From the NCBI RefSeq assembly GCF_005577435.1, contig NZ_CP040396.1:633501-697500 (forward strand): a stretch of 64,000 nucleotides of DNA, in the 5' to 3' direction. A program made the translations under genes and the position numbers. Shown in pieces: positions 54,742 to 63,977 of the stretch (within the stretch, counting starts at the first letter, position 1; each line of letters opens with the position of its first letter). The notes beneath the pieces were generated by a model, which was given only the letters and a program-made list of their open reading frames with translations, was not told the origin of the DNA and made no database searches. The DNA comes from Paenibacillus algicola (lineage in GTDB: Bacteria; Bacillota; Bacilli; Paenibacillales; Paenibacillaceae).

Positions 54742-55923
54742 CTAAAAAGGCTCCCACTTGAGCCGGCTGGCCTTGTCATACCGGGCCTGAACCTCTTGCC
54801 AATGCACGACCTTCCACCAATCCTGAATGTATGACTTGCGATCATTCTGGTGCTTCAGGTAGTACGCGTGCTCCCATACGTCAAGGGCCAGCAGCGGTAC
54901 GACATCCCACTGTGACAGGTTCTGATGCTTCTCAGCCTGAAGGATTTCCAGTCGTTGACTGCGGGGACTCCACACCAATATTGCCCAGCCGCTGCCCTCC
55001 ACGTTTTCTGCCGCCTGACTGAATTGCTGCTGGAAGGCATCGAAGCTGCCGAAGCTTCTAACCATCTCGTCTCCCAGCGTACCCACCGGCTTACCGCCCC
55101 CGTCAGGACTCATAATGCTCCAGAAGAGGGTGTGCAGATAGTGACCCGCTCCATGAAAAGCAAGCTCTCGTTCCCAATGCTTTATAAGGTCGAAGCGCCC
55201 TTGCTGGCGCGACTCTGCAAGCTTCTTCTCGGCTTGATTTAAGCCGTCTACATAGCTCTGGTGGTGCTTGTCATGGTGAAGCCGCATCGTCTTCTCATCA
55301 ATGTAGGGCTCCAGTGCATCATAAGCATAAGGAAGCGGAGGCAGCCGGTGACCGCCTATAGGCACAGGCTGAAGCTTCTCGGCCGTGCGGCCTGAGAAGG
55401 AGAGGACGGCCTCTGGAGAGTCCTGCTTGAACAGCGTGATGGAGCCGGGTTCATGAGAGATGCTGCTGCCTTGCTTGGTCTGCTGCATCAAGATCTCCAG
55501 CGACCCCGGCTTGTTCAGCTGCGCTAACACATCCAGGAAATATTGTGACTCCCGGATGATATGCTCCAGTACGACCGGAGCCAGGGGAAGCTGCTGAACG
55601 GCAGCACTGCGCTCCATCATAAGCCGAAGCTGCTGAATGAACACCTTGGATTGGTGCATGGACATGCTCACCAGCTGCTCAATGGGAGCAATTATTCCTG
55701 GTGGTAAAGCCCCATGGCTGCTGGCTGACGGCAGGAGCTGTTCTGCAGCTTTCTCCGTCTCTGTAAATACGATCGCCCAGTCATCCAGCAGCTTGATGTA
55801 GACCTGCTCCAGCCCGGGGATGATGGCCTTGATTACCTCGGTATGCTCCGCTTCCTGCTGCTTCCAAAATATAATCTCCTCCAGAATCCGGGCTGGAAGC
55901 TGAGGACCGTAAATATACAACAT
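54742..55923 (-). CDS. DUF2935-superoxide dismutase fusion
   Basis: A 393-residue protein. The N-terminal helical domain (about 1-145) resembles DUF2935, with ferritin-like metal-site residues (ILEEIIFWKQQEAEHTEVI). A linker of about 45 residues leads to an Fe/Mn-SOD domain (about 190-390) keeping the metal ligands: RLHHDKHHQ, HTLFWSIMSPDGGG, and [16 protein letters not shown] sigma-E-like site lies upstream. The pairing of a ferritin-like and an SOD domain suggests linked metal handling and superoxide removal, perhaps in sporulation. Confidence 0.82.
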   Translation of the reverse strand: MLYIYGPQLPARILEEIIFWKQQEAEHTEVIKAIIPGLEQVYIKLLDDWAIVFTETEKAAEQLLPSASSHGALPPGIIAPIEQLVSMSMHQSKVFIQQLRLMMERSAAVQQLPLAPVVLEHIIRESQYFLDVLAQLNKPGSLEILMQQTKQGSSISHEPGSITLFKQDSPEAVLSFSGRTAEKLQPVPIGGHRLPPLPYAYDALEPYIDEKTMRLHHDKHHQSYVDGLNQAEKKLAESRQQGRFDLIKHWERELAFHGAGHYLHTLFWSIMSPDGGGKPVGTLGDEMVRSFGSFDAFQQQFSQAAENVEGSGWAILVWSPRSQRLEILQAEKHQNLSQWDVVPLLALDVWEHAYYLKHQNDRKSYIQDWWKVVHWQEVQARYDKASRLKWEPF

Positions 55924-55947
55924 GACTTCAATTCCCCCTGTCCATCC

Positions 55948-55976
55948 ATTTCATGTCAGACTCTACTGATATATTC
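55948..55976 (-). promoter_or_regulatory. Possible sigma-E promoter of the SOD fusion gene
   Basis: Minus strand: GAATATA (55976-55970), 14 bases, CATGAAAT (55955-55948). Near the early mother-cell pattern, with a few mismatches. Confidence 0.3.
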
Positions 55977-56048
55977 TGGAGGGAGCCTGTATCATGCCCG
56001 CCTGAGAATATTCTGGAAGACCCTGCTTCTGCTGTTGCTGGAGCAAGA

Positions 56049-56096
56049 ATAAGCCTGTCTTGCGGGCAGCAGAAGCTGCAAACAAGACAGGCTTAT
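56049..56096. terminator. Hairpin after the alpha/beta hydrolase gene
   Basis: ATAAGCCTGTCTTG (56049-56062) pairs with CAAGACAGGCTTAT (56083-56096). It is downstream of the hydrolase gene at 56108 on the minus strand. Confidence 0.7.
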
Positions 56097-56107
56097 AGTG
56101 ACAATCA

Positions 56108-57112
56108 TTATGGCGAAGCCTCTGGCGGCTCCAGCTTGCCGAGGAAGGTGGACACCCGGCGCAGATACTCCCGGGGATGCTCCCGGAAGATTAGCTCATG
56201 CCGCGCATTCTCTACGATCCACGAGCTTGAATCAGGGTGAGTCTGGTTGGCTGCTATTTTTTCGGCAATCGGGTAAGGCGCCTTGTCATCCTTCGTCCCG
56301 TGAAGGATCAGGGTAGGAAATGGATAATCATGCTTCTTCACTTCCTGATACGGAATCTGATCCAGACTGGTGCCGTTCAGCACCGGAAACAGCAGCTCTA
56401 GAATTTCGAGAGAAGGGTGACGCGGAAGGTCAATCTGATTCTTGATGTTATGATATAGTGTATCCGGCTCCAGCAGGAACGCACTGTCGAGAATCATAGC
56501 ATTAATATCCTTCGTCTCAAGTCCTGCCTGCAAGGCCGTTCCGCCTCCCATAGAGAAGCCCCAGACGACAATTTGCTTCGCGCCCCGCTGCTTCACGAGC
56601 TCGATCGCTCCCAGCAGCTGCAGCTTCTCCTCCTTGCCTCCGGTAGCAACGTCTTTGCTCGTTTGCGAAGCGAAAGCGTAATCAAACATCAACACATTGA
56701 AATCCAGGTTATGAGCGTAATGGGCCAGATCATACATCGGCACCCACGTCTCTTCCCGGTTCGCCCCGTATCCATGGCTGAGTATAATGGTGCGGTTCGA
56801 GCCTTCCGACGGAATGTACCAGCCGCTGATTGTCTTCTCGCCGTTCAGGGACGGGAAGTTCACACTTTCATAGTCCATGCCCTTGGCGAGCTTGGGGTTG
56901 GAATACAGCGGTGCTACGGTAGGGTTAGAGAGCACCCATGCGATATAGGCATGCAGCGCGATAAAGCAAAATATAAGAAAGAAGACGACGGATAGAATGA
57001 GAGCAAGCAAAATATGCTTAAGGCGAATCATTCCTGTCGACAGCACAGAGCTTGTTGAATCGGCTTCAGCGGTGCGGGAGATTGGGGCGTTTCTGCCAGT
57101 AGCCATGCTCAT
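56108..57112 (-). CDS. Membrane-anchored alpha/beta hydrolase
   Basis: A 334-residue serine hydrolase with one N-terminal membrane segment (about 32-57). Catalytic pieces: SHGYGANRE, VVWGFSMGGGT (nucleophile Ser), LHGTKDDKAPY (Asp), NARHELIF (His). AAGGAGGGG precedes the ATG. A paralogue of the protein at 34493, with the same layout. Substrate unknown. Confidence 0.85.
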   Translation of the reverse strand: MSMATGRNAPISRTAEADSTSSVLSTGMIRLKHILLALILSVVFFLIFCFIALHAYIAWVLSNPTVAPLYSNPKLAKGMDYESVNFPSLNGEKTISGWYIPSEGSNRTIILSHGYGANREETWVPMYDLAHYAHNLDFNVLMFDYAFASQTSKDVATGGKEEKLQLLGAIELVKQRGAKQIVVWGFSMGGGTALQAGLETKDINAMILDSAFLLEPDTLYHNIKNQIDLPRHPSLEILELLFPVLNGTSLDQIPYQEVKKHDYPFPTLILHGTKDDKAPYPIAEKIAANQTHPDSSSWIVENARHELIFREHPREYLRRVSTFLGKLEPPEASP

Positions 57113-57242
57113 GTATGGCCCCTCCTTACCAAGGTTTCTTTCACATCCATAAAAAAATGAAAATATAATCTATCGTATGCCGGGCTACAGGCAAAGTCAA
57201 TGAATATCAGGGATTTCTGACAGAAATAAAACTGGAAATCCA

Positions 57243-57271
57243 TTTACTTCCCTAATCATTTTTCATATAAT
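57243..57271 (+). promoter_or_regulatory. Sigma-A promoter of the IclR-family gene
   Basis: TTTACT (57243-57248), 17 bases, TATAAT (57266-57271). Transcription should start near 57278, just before the dyad. Confidence 0.65.
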
Positions 57272-57283
57272 TCTTGTAACCAG

Positions 57284-57300
57284 GTTTCACGTGATGAAAC
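57284..57300. promoter_or_regulatory. Dyad GTTTCA-N5-TGAAAC before the IclR gene
   Basis: GTTTCACGTGATGAAAC lies just downstream of the predicted transcription start. The same dyad is found before acnA (61380-61396), so both are candidate operators for this regulator. Confidence 0.7.
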
Positions 57301-57320
57301 ATTGAGAGGGGAAGGGCGGT

Positions 57321-58064
57321 ATGGAAGATCGCAAACTGACCGTTCGCGCCGTTGAACGGGCGCTTGATATATTAATGTGCTTCACCAAAGCCCAGGAGCT
57401 GGCGCTTACAGAGATATCTTCCCAGATCGGACTGCATAAGAGCACGGTACACCGGCTGATGGCGACACTGGAGGAGCGGGGATTTGTGATCCGGGACAGC
57501 CGCACCGATAAATACAGGCTGGGTATGAAGATTTGGGAGCTGTCCACCCATCTGTCGCATAGTGACGATCCGGCGGTACGGCTGCTTCCTTTGATGGAGA
57601 GCCTGAGGGACCAGCTGGGAGAAACGATCAGCCTGTATCTGAGGGATGGTGCAGAGCGTATCCGGATACAGGCAGTACAGAGCAATCAGGCGATCCGCAG
57701 AGTGGCTCAGGTGGGAGCTCGTCTGCCGCTGTATGTTGGAGCATCTAGTAAGGTGCTGGTGGCCTTTGCATCCCCTGCTGTACAGGAGGAATTGCTACTG
57801 GACCCTGACTGGCCCGAGACCGTCGACAAGAAGGCTTATCGCCGGCAGCTGGGAGATATCCGGAAGCGGGGCTACGCCATCAGTATTGAAGAGCGGGAGC
57901 CCGGTGCGGTTGCGGTATCGGTACCCATCTTTGATCATCAGGGCAGGATTGCCGCCGCTTTGTCCTTGTCGGGTCCGGTGAACCGGCTGTCCCCGGATAC
58001 GCTGCTGCAATTTGCGCCCGTGCTGAAGGAAGCGGCAAGAGAGATGGGCTTGATGATATCCTGA
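57321..58064 (+). CDS. IclR-family transcriptional regulator
   Basis: A 247-residue regulator. N-terminal winged helix (VRAVERALDILMCF, LTEISSQIGLHKSTVHRLMATLEERGFV, about 8-57) and a C-terminal effector domain (RLPLYVGASSKVLVAFA, ISIEEREPGAVAVSVPIFD). GAGGGGAAGGG precedes the ATG. It is likely autoregulated through the dyad at 57284 and may control acnA, 3 kb away in the opposite orientation. Effectors of the family are small carboxylic acids or aromatics. Confidence 0.88.
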   Translation: MEDRKLTVRAVERALDILMCFTKAQELALTEISSQIGLHKSTVHRLMATLEERGFVIRDSRTDKYRLGMKIWELSTHLSHSDDPAVRLLPLMESLRDQLGETISLYLRDGAERIRIQAVQSNQAIRRVAQVGARLPLYVGASSKVLVAFASPAVQEELLLDPDWPETVDKKAYRRQLGDIRKRGYAISIEEREPGAVAVSVPIFDHQGRIAAALSLSGPVNRLSPDTLLQFAPVLKEAAREMGLMIS

Positions 58065-58070
58065 AGAGAC

Positions 58071-58120
58071 AAAAGGGTTGTCTCCGCGAGATCGGTTAGA
58101 TCTTGCGGGACAACCCTTTT
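58071..58120. terminator. Bidirectional terminator after the IclR gene
   Basis: AAAAGGGTTGTC (58071-58082) pairs with GACAACCCTTTT (58109-58120), with a further CCGC/GCGG inner stem. It overlaps the 3' end of the small gene at 58096. Confidence 0.85.
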
Positions 58121-58260
58121 GTCTTTTCGTTCATCGTACGGGTCAAAATATCGTGGAAGGAAGCAGGCTTGTCTGTCTCCTGTTCCTTGCGGTTAGGGCT
58201 CAGCGTCTGAGGACGCGGGTACTGATGATGAAAGGGCAGCGCCGATTGAATGTTCAGCAT
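58096..58260 (-). CDS. Small protein of unknown function
   Basis: A 54-residue hydrophilic protein, MLNIQSALPFHHQYPRPQTL at the start, Lys/Glu-rich end (MNEKTKGLSRKI). Not recognised. A textbook site, AGGAGG, nine bases before ATG 58260 supports translation. It lies between acnA and the IclR gene on the acnA strand. Confidence 0.55.
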   Translation of the reverse strand: MLNIQSALPFHHQYPRPQTLSPNRKEQETDKPASFHDILTRTMNEKTKGLSRKI

Positions 58261-58513
58261 GGCTTCAAACCTCCTGTCACACATTTTCTTCATAGATAGC
58301 GATTACGGGTACATCGGGCTATAGAAGATGATTATGTAAGAAATGATTTGTAACCTGTTAACCTTAACCGAAGCGCTTGAAACGGTGTTAGCTGCAAAAG
58401 AGGAGAAAAGGACCAGAAAAGAGGAATCAAGGTCCTGTTAGCAAAAAGCCCATTTGGTCCCATCCTCCTTACATGGTGTGTCGCAGGTATGATAAGTCAA
58501 TGGGTCAACAAAA

Positions 58514-58551
58514 AGGCTGCGCCCGAGATCTAGAGGTCTCGGGCGCAGCCT
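58514..58551. terminator. Terminator after acnA
   Basis: AGGCTGCGCCCGAGA (58514-58528) pairs perfectly with TCTCGGGCGCAGCCT (58537-58551). Confidence 0.85.
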
Positions 58552-58570
58552 ATATAAGTGTGCTTTCAGC

Positions 58571-61288
58571 TTACTTGCTGTCAGCGATCATTTGACGCAG
58601 TACGGTTTGGAGAATACCGCCATTGTAGTAGTAATCGACATCCACCATGCTGTCCAGACGAGCAATGACAGGGAACTCGAAGCGGGTTCCGTCTTCACGA
58701 GTTGCGGTAACGTGCAGCTCTTGTCCTGGCTTGATGTCGTTGCTCAGGCCGAGAATATCAAAGGTCTCATGGCCTTCGAGACCGAGGCTCTGCCAGCCCT
58801 GGCCTTCCTGGAACTGCAGCGGCAGTACGCCCATGCCGACCAGGTTGGAGCGGTGAATCCGCTCGAAGCTCTCGGCAATAACAGCCTTGACGCCGAGCAG
58901 GAAAGTGCCTTTCGCAGCCCAGTCACGGGAGCTTCCGGTACCGTATTCTTTACCGGCAATAACAACCAGGTTCTGTCCGCCTGCCTGATAGTTCATGGAA
59001 GCATCATAGATGGACATCACTTCATCGGTTGGCAGATACGTGGTTACGCCGCCTTCAGTGCCCGGTGCAACCTGGTTACGGATCCGGATGTTGGCGAAGG
59101 TACCGCGCATCATGACCTCATGGTTACCACGGCGGGAGCCGTAGGAGTTGAAGTCCTTGCGATCAACACCATGGTCCTTCAGGTATTGGCCTGCCGGGCT
59201 GTTGACAGCAATGTTGCCTGCCGGGGAGATATGGTCCGTCGTTACGGAATCACCCAGCAGCGCCAGAACACGAGCCTGGCGAATATCTTGAATGTCATTC
59301 AAGCCGTTGCCAAGTCCTTCAAAGAACGGCGGGTTCTGAATGTAAGTGGAATTGCTGTCCCACTCATACAGCTCGCCTTGAGGAACTGGAATCTGGTTCC
59401 AGCGCTCGTTGGCGGTGAAGACATGCTCATATTTCGCACGGAAAGCTTCAGCGCTGACGGATACGCCCATCGCTTCACGGATTTCTGTGCTGGTTGGCCA
59501 GATGTCCTTGAGGTATACCGGCTCATTGTTCGGATCGTAGCCAATCGGATCGTTCTGCAGGTCGATGTTCACTGTGCCGGCCAGTGCATAAGCAACGACG
59601 AGCGGCGGCGAAGCCAGATAGTTGGCTTTCACCTGTGCGTGAACGCGTCCTTCAAAGTTACGGTTACCAGACAATACAGCCGCTACCGTCATATCATTCT
59701 CGGCAATCGCTTCGCTGACTTCGTCCGGAAGCGGACCGGAGTTACCGATACAGGTTGCACAGCCATAGCCGGCAACGTAGAAGCCGAGCGATTCCAGGTA
59801 GTGCATCAGGCCGGCCTTCTCCAGGTAGTCGGTGACGACGAGGGAGCCTGGAGTCAAGCTGCTCTTCACGAAGCCTGGCTTCTTGAGGCCGCGCTCGACG
59901 GCTTTTTTCGCCAGAATACCGGCACCCAGCATAACGCTTGGATTGGAGGTATTGGTACAGCTCGTAATGGCTGCAATCACGACAGCGCCTGTATCCATTT
60001 CACTTGTCGTACCATCTTTATGCTTCACAGTGACCTTCTGGTTGATCTTCTCGTCACTCAGGCCATATCCGCCTTTATCAATCGGAGTGCGGATGATGTC
60101 ATTGAAGCTGTCCTTCATATGTGTCAGCTCAATGCGGTCCTGTGGACGCTTCGGTCCGGCAAGGCTCGGTACAACAGAAGCGAGATCCAGCTCGATAACA
60201 TCGGAGAATTCAGGGTCCGGTGTATCTGCAGTACGGAACATATTCTGAGCTTTATAGTAGGATTCAACCAGCTCTACCTGCTCGTCGGAACGTCCAGTGC
60301 CGCGCAGGTAAGTCAGGGTTTCGTCATCGACAGGGAAGAAGCCGATGGTTGCGCCGTATTCCGGAGCCATGTTCGCAACGGTCGCACGGTCAGCCAGGCT
60401 GATGTTAGCCAGACCAGGGCCGTAGAATTCAACGAATTTGCCGACAACGCCTTTCTTCCGCAGCATTTGCGTTACAGTCAACGCAAGGTCCGTAGCGGTT
60501 GCGCCTTCGGACAGGCTGCCTGTCAGTTTAAAGCCGATGACATCTGGAGTTACGAAGTAAAGCGGCTGTCCCAGCATGCCGGCTTCTGCTTCGATACCGC
60601 CTACACCCCAGCCAACAACGCCAAGGCCGTTGATCATGGTGGTGTGGGAGTCTGTACCTACCAGGGAATCAGGGAAGACGAGAGTTTCGCCATCTACTGT
60701 CTTCGTAGCAGCTACAGAAGCCAGGTACTCCAGGTTTACCTGGTGGACGATACCGGTTCCCGGAGGAACAGCACGGAAGTTATCAAATGCGGTTTGTGCC
60801 CAGCGCAGGAAGCGGTAGCGTTCCTCGTTGCGCTCAAATTCAACATCCATGTTATATTCCAGCGCCTGCTCGGTGCCGAAGGCGTCAACCATAACGGAGT
60901 GGTCAATAACGAGATCAACCGGAACCAGCGGATTGATCTGCTTCGGATCCCCGCCGGCCTTCTTCACGGTGTCGCGCATCGCGGCCAGGTCAACTACGAC
61001 CGGTACGCCGGTGAAATCCTGCAATACGATCCGCGCAGGAATAAACGGGATTTCCTTATTGGCATCCCGGGTTTCAGCCCATTGGGTGAGCTGCTTTACA
61101 TGCTCTTCGGTAATCGCCCGGCCATCGAATTGGCGCACTGCGGCTTCAAGCAGAACGCGGATGGAGAAAGGGAGCTTTGATACTTGGCCCAAGCCTTGCT
61201 CCTCCAGAGCCTGAAGGCTGAAATAGCGATAGTTCTTGCCTGCCACCTCCAGCGAACGGGAGACGGAGAATTGATCCTTCACTGACAT
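58571..61288 (-). CDS. acnA: Aconitate hydratase
   Basis: A 905-residue aconitase interconverting citrate and isocitrate in the TCA cycle; it may also bind RNA when iron is low. 4Fe-4S cysteines lie in [11 protein letters not shown] and [40 protein letters not shown], the swivelling domain [17 protein letters not shown] and [16 protein letters not shown] are standard. Full length. GGAGGGTCATGTA precedes the ATG. Controlled from a region with a GTTTCA-N5-TGAAAC dyad shared with the IclR gene. Confidence 0.96.
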   Translation of the reverse strand: MSVKDQFSVSRSLEVAGKNYRYFSLQALEEQGLGQVSKLPFSIRVLLEAAVRQFDGRAITEEHVKQLTQWAETRDANKEIPFIPARIVLQDFTGVPVVVDLAAMRDTVKKAGGDPKQINPLVPVDLVIDHSVMVDAFGTEQALEYNMDVEFERNEERYRFLRWAQTAFDNFRAVPPGTGIVHQVNLEYLASVAATKTVDGETLVFPDSLVGTDSHTTMINGLGVVGWGVGGIEAEAGMLGQPLYFVTPDVIGFKLTGSLSEGATATDLALTVTQMLRKKGVVGKFVEFYGPGLANISLADRATVANMAPEYGATIGFFPVDDETLTYLRGTGRSDEQVELVESYYKAQNMFRTADTPDPEFSDVIELDLASVVPSLAGPKRPQDRIELTHMKDSFNDIIRTPIDKGGYGLSDEKINQKVTVKHKDGTTSEMDTGAVVIAAITSCTNTSNPSVMLGAGILAKKAVERGLKKPGFVKSSLTPGSLVVTDYLEKAGLMHYLESLGFYVAGYGCATCIGNSGPLPDEVSEAIAENDMTVAAVLSGNRNFEGRVHAQVKANYLASPPLVVAYALAGTVNIDLQNDPIGYDPNNEPVYLKDIWPTSTEIREAMGVSVSAEAFRAKYEHVFTANERWNQIPVPQGELYEWDSNSTYIQNPPFFEGLGNGLNDIQDIRQARVLALLGDSVTTDHISPAGNIAVNSPAGQYLKDHGVDRKDFNSYGSRRGNHEVMMRGTFANIRIRNQVAPGTEGGVTTYLPTDEVMSIYDASMNYQAGGQNLVVIAGKEYGTGSSRDWAAKGTFLLGVKAVIAESFERIHRSNLVGMGVLPLQFQEGQGWQSLGLEGHETFDILGLSNDIKPGQELHVTATREDGTRFEFPVIARLDSMVDVDYYYNGGILQTVLRQMIADSK

Positions 61289-61700
61289 TACATGACCCTC
61301 CTTGAATTAAGTCAATCCATAGCGGTGCGGCTGACGCACCCTTGTAAACATCTGCACAGCTTCAGAAAACAACAGTGTTGTTTCACTAGATGAAACATGA
61401 TTTCAAAATAATAGCTACTTATAATTATAACGTTTACACGGACCAGCGTAAAGCATTTTTTAAGAAGATTTGAGGCTGAAAAAGGCGGAATTCACCGGGT
61501 TTTGACAAATAATGAGGACACTCATCCCTGCTTGAAATCAGCCTTATGCTATTTATGCATAACATCATATTCTATAAACTGCGGCTCATAGCAGGCGGAC
61601 GTTCTTCATATAATCGGAAATAGAAGGCAGGGATTGAACGTTTCGGCCAGCGGCAATGATCAAGAGCGGGAATGTGATGTCAAAAAAGGGGCGATGAGCG
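61289..61700. promoter_or_regulatory. Control region of acnA, plus upstream of the amidase gene
   Basis: About 410 bases without a gene. For acnA (minus strand) it holds the candidate -10 TATAAT (61429-61424) and -35 TTTACG (61452-61447) 17 bases apart, the dyad at 61380-61396 and an ATAA-N7-TTAT element at 61408-61422, the spacing of the CcpC box in citB. TATAAT at about 61609 may serve the plus-strand gene. Confidence 0.5.
61380..61396. promoter_or_regulatory. Dyad GTTTCA-N5-TGAAAC before acnA
   Basis: GTTTCACTAGATGAAAC, the same inverted hexamers as before the IclR gene at 57284, with a different 5-base centre. It lies roughly 20-37 bases after the predicted acnA start. Confidence 0.65.
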
Positions 61701-62732
61701 ATGTCTATAGCCAGAGAGGTGCGCAGTCCTTGGAAAAATGTATTGTACGCCTATGTGGATCAATATAATCAGAACCGCGTCGATTACGGGACAGGACTCA
61801 AGGAGCAGGTGGTGACAGATCTCAACTATTTGCTGCAGCGGGGTGAACGTCAGATTCGGCTGCGCCACTGGTTTGCTGAGCGCGGAGTGACTCCGCGCCG
61901 GTGTGAAACGAAAGCCCGGCTGACCCGGGTGCTGAAGGAAACGGAGGACCAGGTCATTGCGGATCTTCGGCTGCACAGCCTGTTTTATTATGAAAAAAGA
62001 GGCATGCTCCACCGGGAAGACGTCATTCAGCGTGAGCGGCTGACGCTCCTTCGTGACGGAGATGCGTGGCTGATTGTCGATGTGGAGTCGCTGGAGGATG
62101 AGCGCCAGCCGGAGCAGGGCCCGCCTTCTTCATCATTGTCTGAAGAGGTTCATGGCTGGGAGACGGCGAAGTCGGTGCCGCTCATTAATCATCGCGGCGT
62201 GTACGCGGCAGGAATGAGAAGCCGGGCCGGGCTGTATGACCGTGAAGCGGCGGCTGCCTATGCAGATCAGTGGTGGGATTCCGGCAATCCGGAGTTTGCC
62301 CAGTTCGCCGTGGACTGCACCAATTATATCTCGCAGTGCCTCTTTGCAGGCAAAGCGCCAATCCACTATACTGGTAAAAGAGAAACAGGCTGGTGGTACA
62401 AGGGTTACGTCGGCGGACGGGAATGGTGGAGCTACAGCTGGGCGGTGTCCAACAGCTTCGCCCGATACCTGGAATACAGCGGCTCGGGTCTTCGGGGAGA
62501 GCAGGTCGAGCGTGCGGAGCAGCTGAGGCTTGGAGATGTTATCGTCTATGATTGGGACGGCGACGGAGCATTTCAGCACAGCACGATCGTCACGGCCTTC
62601 GACGCCGGAGGGATGCCGCTGGTCAATGCGCATACCGTCTCCAGCAAGCACCGCTACTGGGACTATCGCGATTCCTATGCCTGGAGCGAGAATACGGTGT
62701 ACCGTTTTTACCATATTCCTGATGAGTTATAA
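61701..62732 (+). CDS. Amidase-like domain protein
   Basis: A 343-residue protein: an N-terminal helical region (about 1-120), a middle stretch of low complexity, and a C-terminal domain like Amidase_6: YDREAAAAYADQWWDSGNPEFAQFAVDCTNYISQCLFAG (catalytic-type Cys in DCTNYISQ) and LRLGDVIVYDWDGDGAFQHSTIV with the His. Probably cuts or binds cell-wall or other peptides; no signal peptide is obvious. AAAAGGGGCG precedes the ATG. Substrate unknown. ddl follows. Confidence 0.78.
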   Translation: MSIAREVRSPWKNVLYAYVDQYNQNRVDYGTGLKEQVVTDLNYLLQRGERQIRLRHWFAERGVTPRRCETKARLTRVLKETEDQVIADLRLHSLFYYEKRGMLHREDVIQRERLTLLRDGDAWLIVDVESLEDERQPEQGPPSSSLSEEVHGWETAKSVPLINHRGVYAAGMRSRAGLYDREAAAAYADQWWDSGNPEFAQFAVDCTNYISQCLFAGKAPIHYTGKRETGWWYKGYVGGREWWSYSWAVSNSFARYLEYSGSGLRGEQVERAEQLRLGDVIVYDWDGDGAFQHSTIVTAFDAGGMPLVNAHTVSSKHRYWDYRDSYAWSENTVYRFYHIPDEL

Positions 62733-62786
62733 GGAATGGAATGAATGCAGTGAACACTGCTGAAATTGCAAAAAGAGAGGTATGGC

Positions 62787-63881
62787 ATGGGACAGGATAA
62801 ATTAACGGTAGGACTGGTCTACGGCGGGAAATCAGGAGAACATGAGGTTTCGCTGGCTACGGCGTTTGCCGTCATGAATGAGTTTGATTTTGACAAGTAT
62901 GAAATGATTCCCTTCTACATTACGAAGCAGGGAACCTGGAGAATCGGCGGCAAGCTTGATGCTCCGTTTAAGGATAAGCAGGAGCTGAAGCTCTCTGGCG
63001 GCAGCGGAACACAGGCTGCGCTGAATGCGGTATTCAGCCGTCTGTACGGCAGTCAGCAGCCGGACATTGACATTATGTTTCCGCTCCTGCATGGAACCTT
63101 TGGCGAGGACGGAACCATCCAGGGGCTGTTCGAAATGGCAGACATTCCTTATGTAGGCACTGGCGTGCTGACATCCGCTGCCGGTATGGACAAAGGAGTC
63201 ATGAAGAAGCTGTTTGCGCAGGCCGGGCTGCCGCAGTGTGAATACTGCTGCTTTACGCAGGCCGAGTGGAAGCGGGCCAGCCACAAGCTGGTGCAGGGCA
63301 TTGAGGATAAGCTGGGCTACCCTTGCTTCGTGAAGCCGGCGAACCTGGGTTCAAGCGTGGGCATTTCGAAGGCGAAGGACGCGGCCCAGCTTGCTATGGC
63401 GATCGAGACGGCACTGAAGTATGACCACAAGATCATCGTCGAGGAGTTCGTAGATGCCCGCGAAGTAGAGGTTAGCGTGCTGGGGAACGAGGAGCCGATT
63501 GCTTCTATCCCGGGTGAAATTGTCTCCTCCAGTGAATACTATGATTATGCCGCCAAATATACGGACGGACAGTCAGAGATGCTTATTCCTGCACCGGTGG
63601 ATGCAGAGACCGCGGATACGCTGCGAGAGCTTGCGATCCGGGCGTTCAAGGCGATTGAGGGCAGCGGAATTACCCGGGCTGATTTCTTTATCCGGCGCAA
63701 TGACGGAGGTATCCTCATTAATGAAGTGAACACGATGCCGGGCTTCACGCCGTTCAGCATGTACCCGCTGCTGTGGCGCGAAACCGGAATGTCCTACCGC
63801 GAGCTGCTGGATCAGATGATCAGCCTCGGGCTGGCACGCTATGAGAACAAGCAATCTCTCATTTATGAGAATGAGGTATAA
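62787..63881 (+). CDS. ddl: D-alanine--D-alanine ligase
   Basis: A 364-residue ATP-grasp enzyme making the D-Ala-D-Ala unit of peptidoglycan. VGLVYGGKSGEHEVSLATA (about 9-27), LLHGTFGEDGTIQG, CFVKPANLGSSVGISKAKD, DFFIRRNDGGILINEVNTMPGFTPFSMYP identify it. Start at ATG 62787 after AGAGAGG; an in-frame TTG lies seven codons upstream. The next gene begins after a terminator. Confidence 0.95.
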   Translation: MGQDKLTVGLVYGGKSGEHEVSLATAFAVMNEFDFDKYEMIPFYITKQGTWRIGGKLDAPFKDKQELKLSGGSGTQAALNAVFSRLYGSQQPDIDIMFPLLHGTFGEDGTIQGLFEMADIPYVGTGVLTSAAGMDKGVMKKLFAQAGLPQCEYCCFTQAEWKRASHKLVQGIEDKLGYPCFVKPANLGSSVGISKAKDAAQLAMAIETALKYDHKIIVEEFVDAREVEVSVLGNEEPIASIPGEIVSSSEYYDYAAKYTDGQSEMLIPAPVDAETADTLRELAIRAFKAIEGSGITRADFFIRRNDGGILINEVNTMPGFTPFSMYPLLWRETGMSYRELLDQMISLGLARYENKQSLIYENEV

Positions 63882-63905
63882 TGCAGTATACTGAATATAT
63901 AACAA

Positions 63906-63937
63906 AAGGGGAGTCCGCGTTGAACACGGCTCCCCTT
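63906..63937 (+). terminator. Terminator after ddl
   Basis: AAGGGGAG (63906-63913) pairs with CTCCCCTT (63930-63937); a short inner CCG/CGG stem follows. Confidence 0.7.
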
Positions 63938-63977
63938 GACTATAATCTCACATTATCAGGTGAAAGGATGGCTGGCT

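Noticed and set aside
58592..61180. An 862-codon open frame antisense to acnA
   Set aside because: It mirrors acnA codon by codon, has no ribosome site or known domain, and its sequence is typical of the complement of a GC-rich gene.
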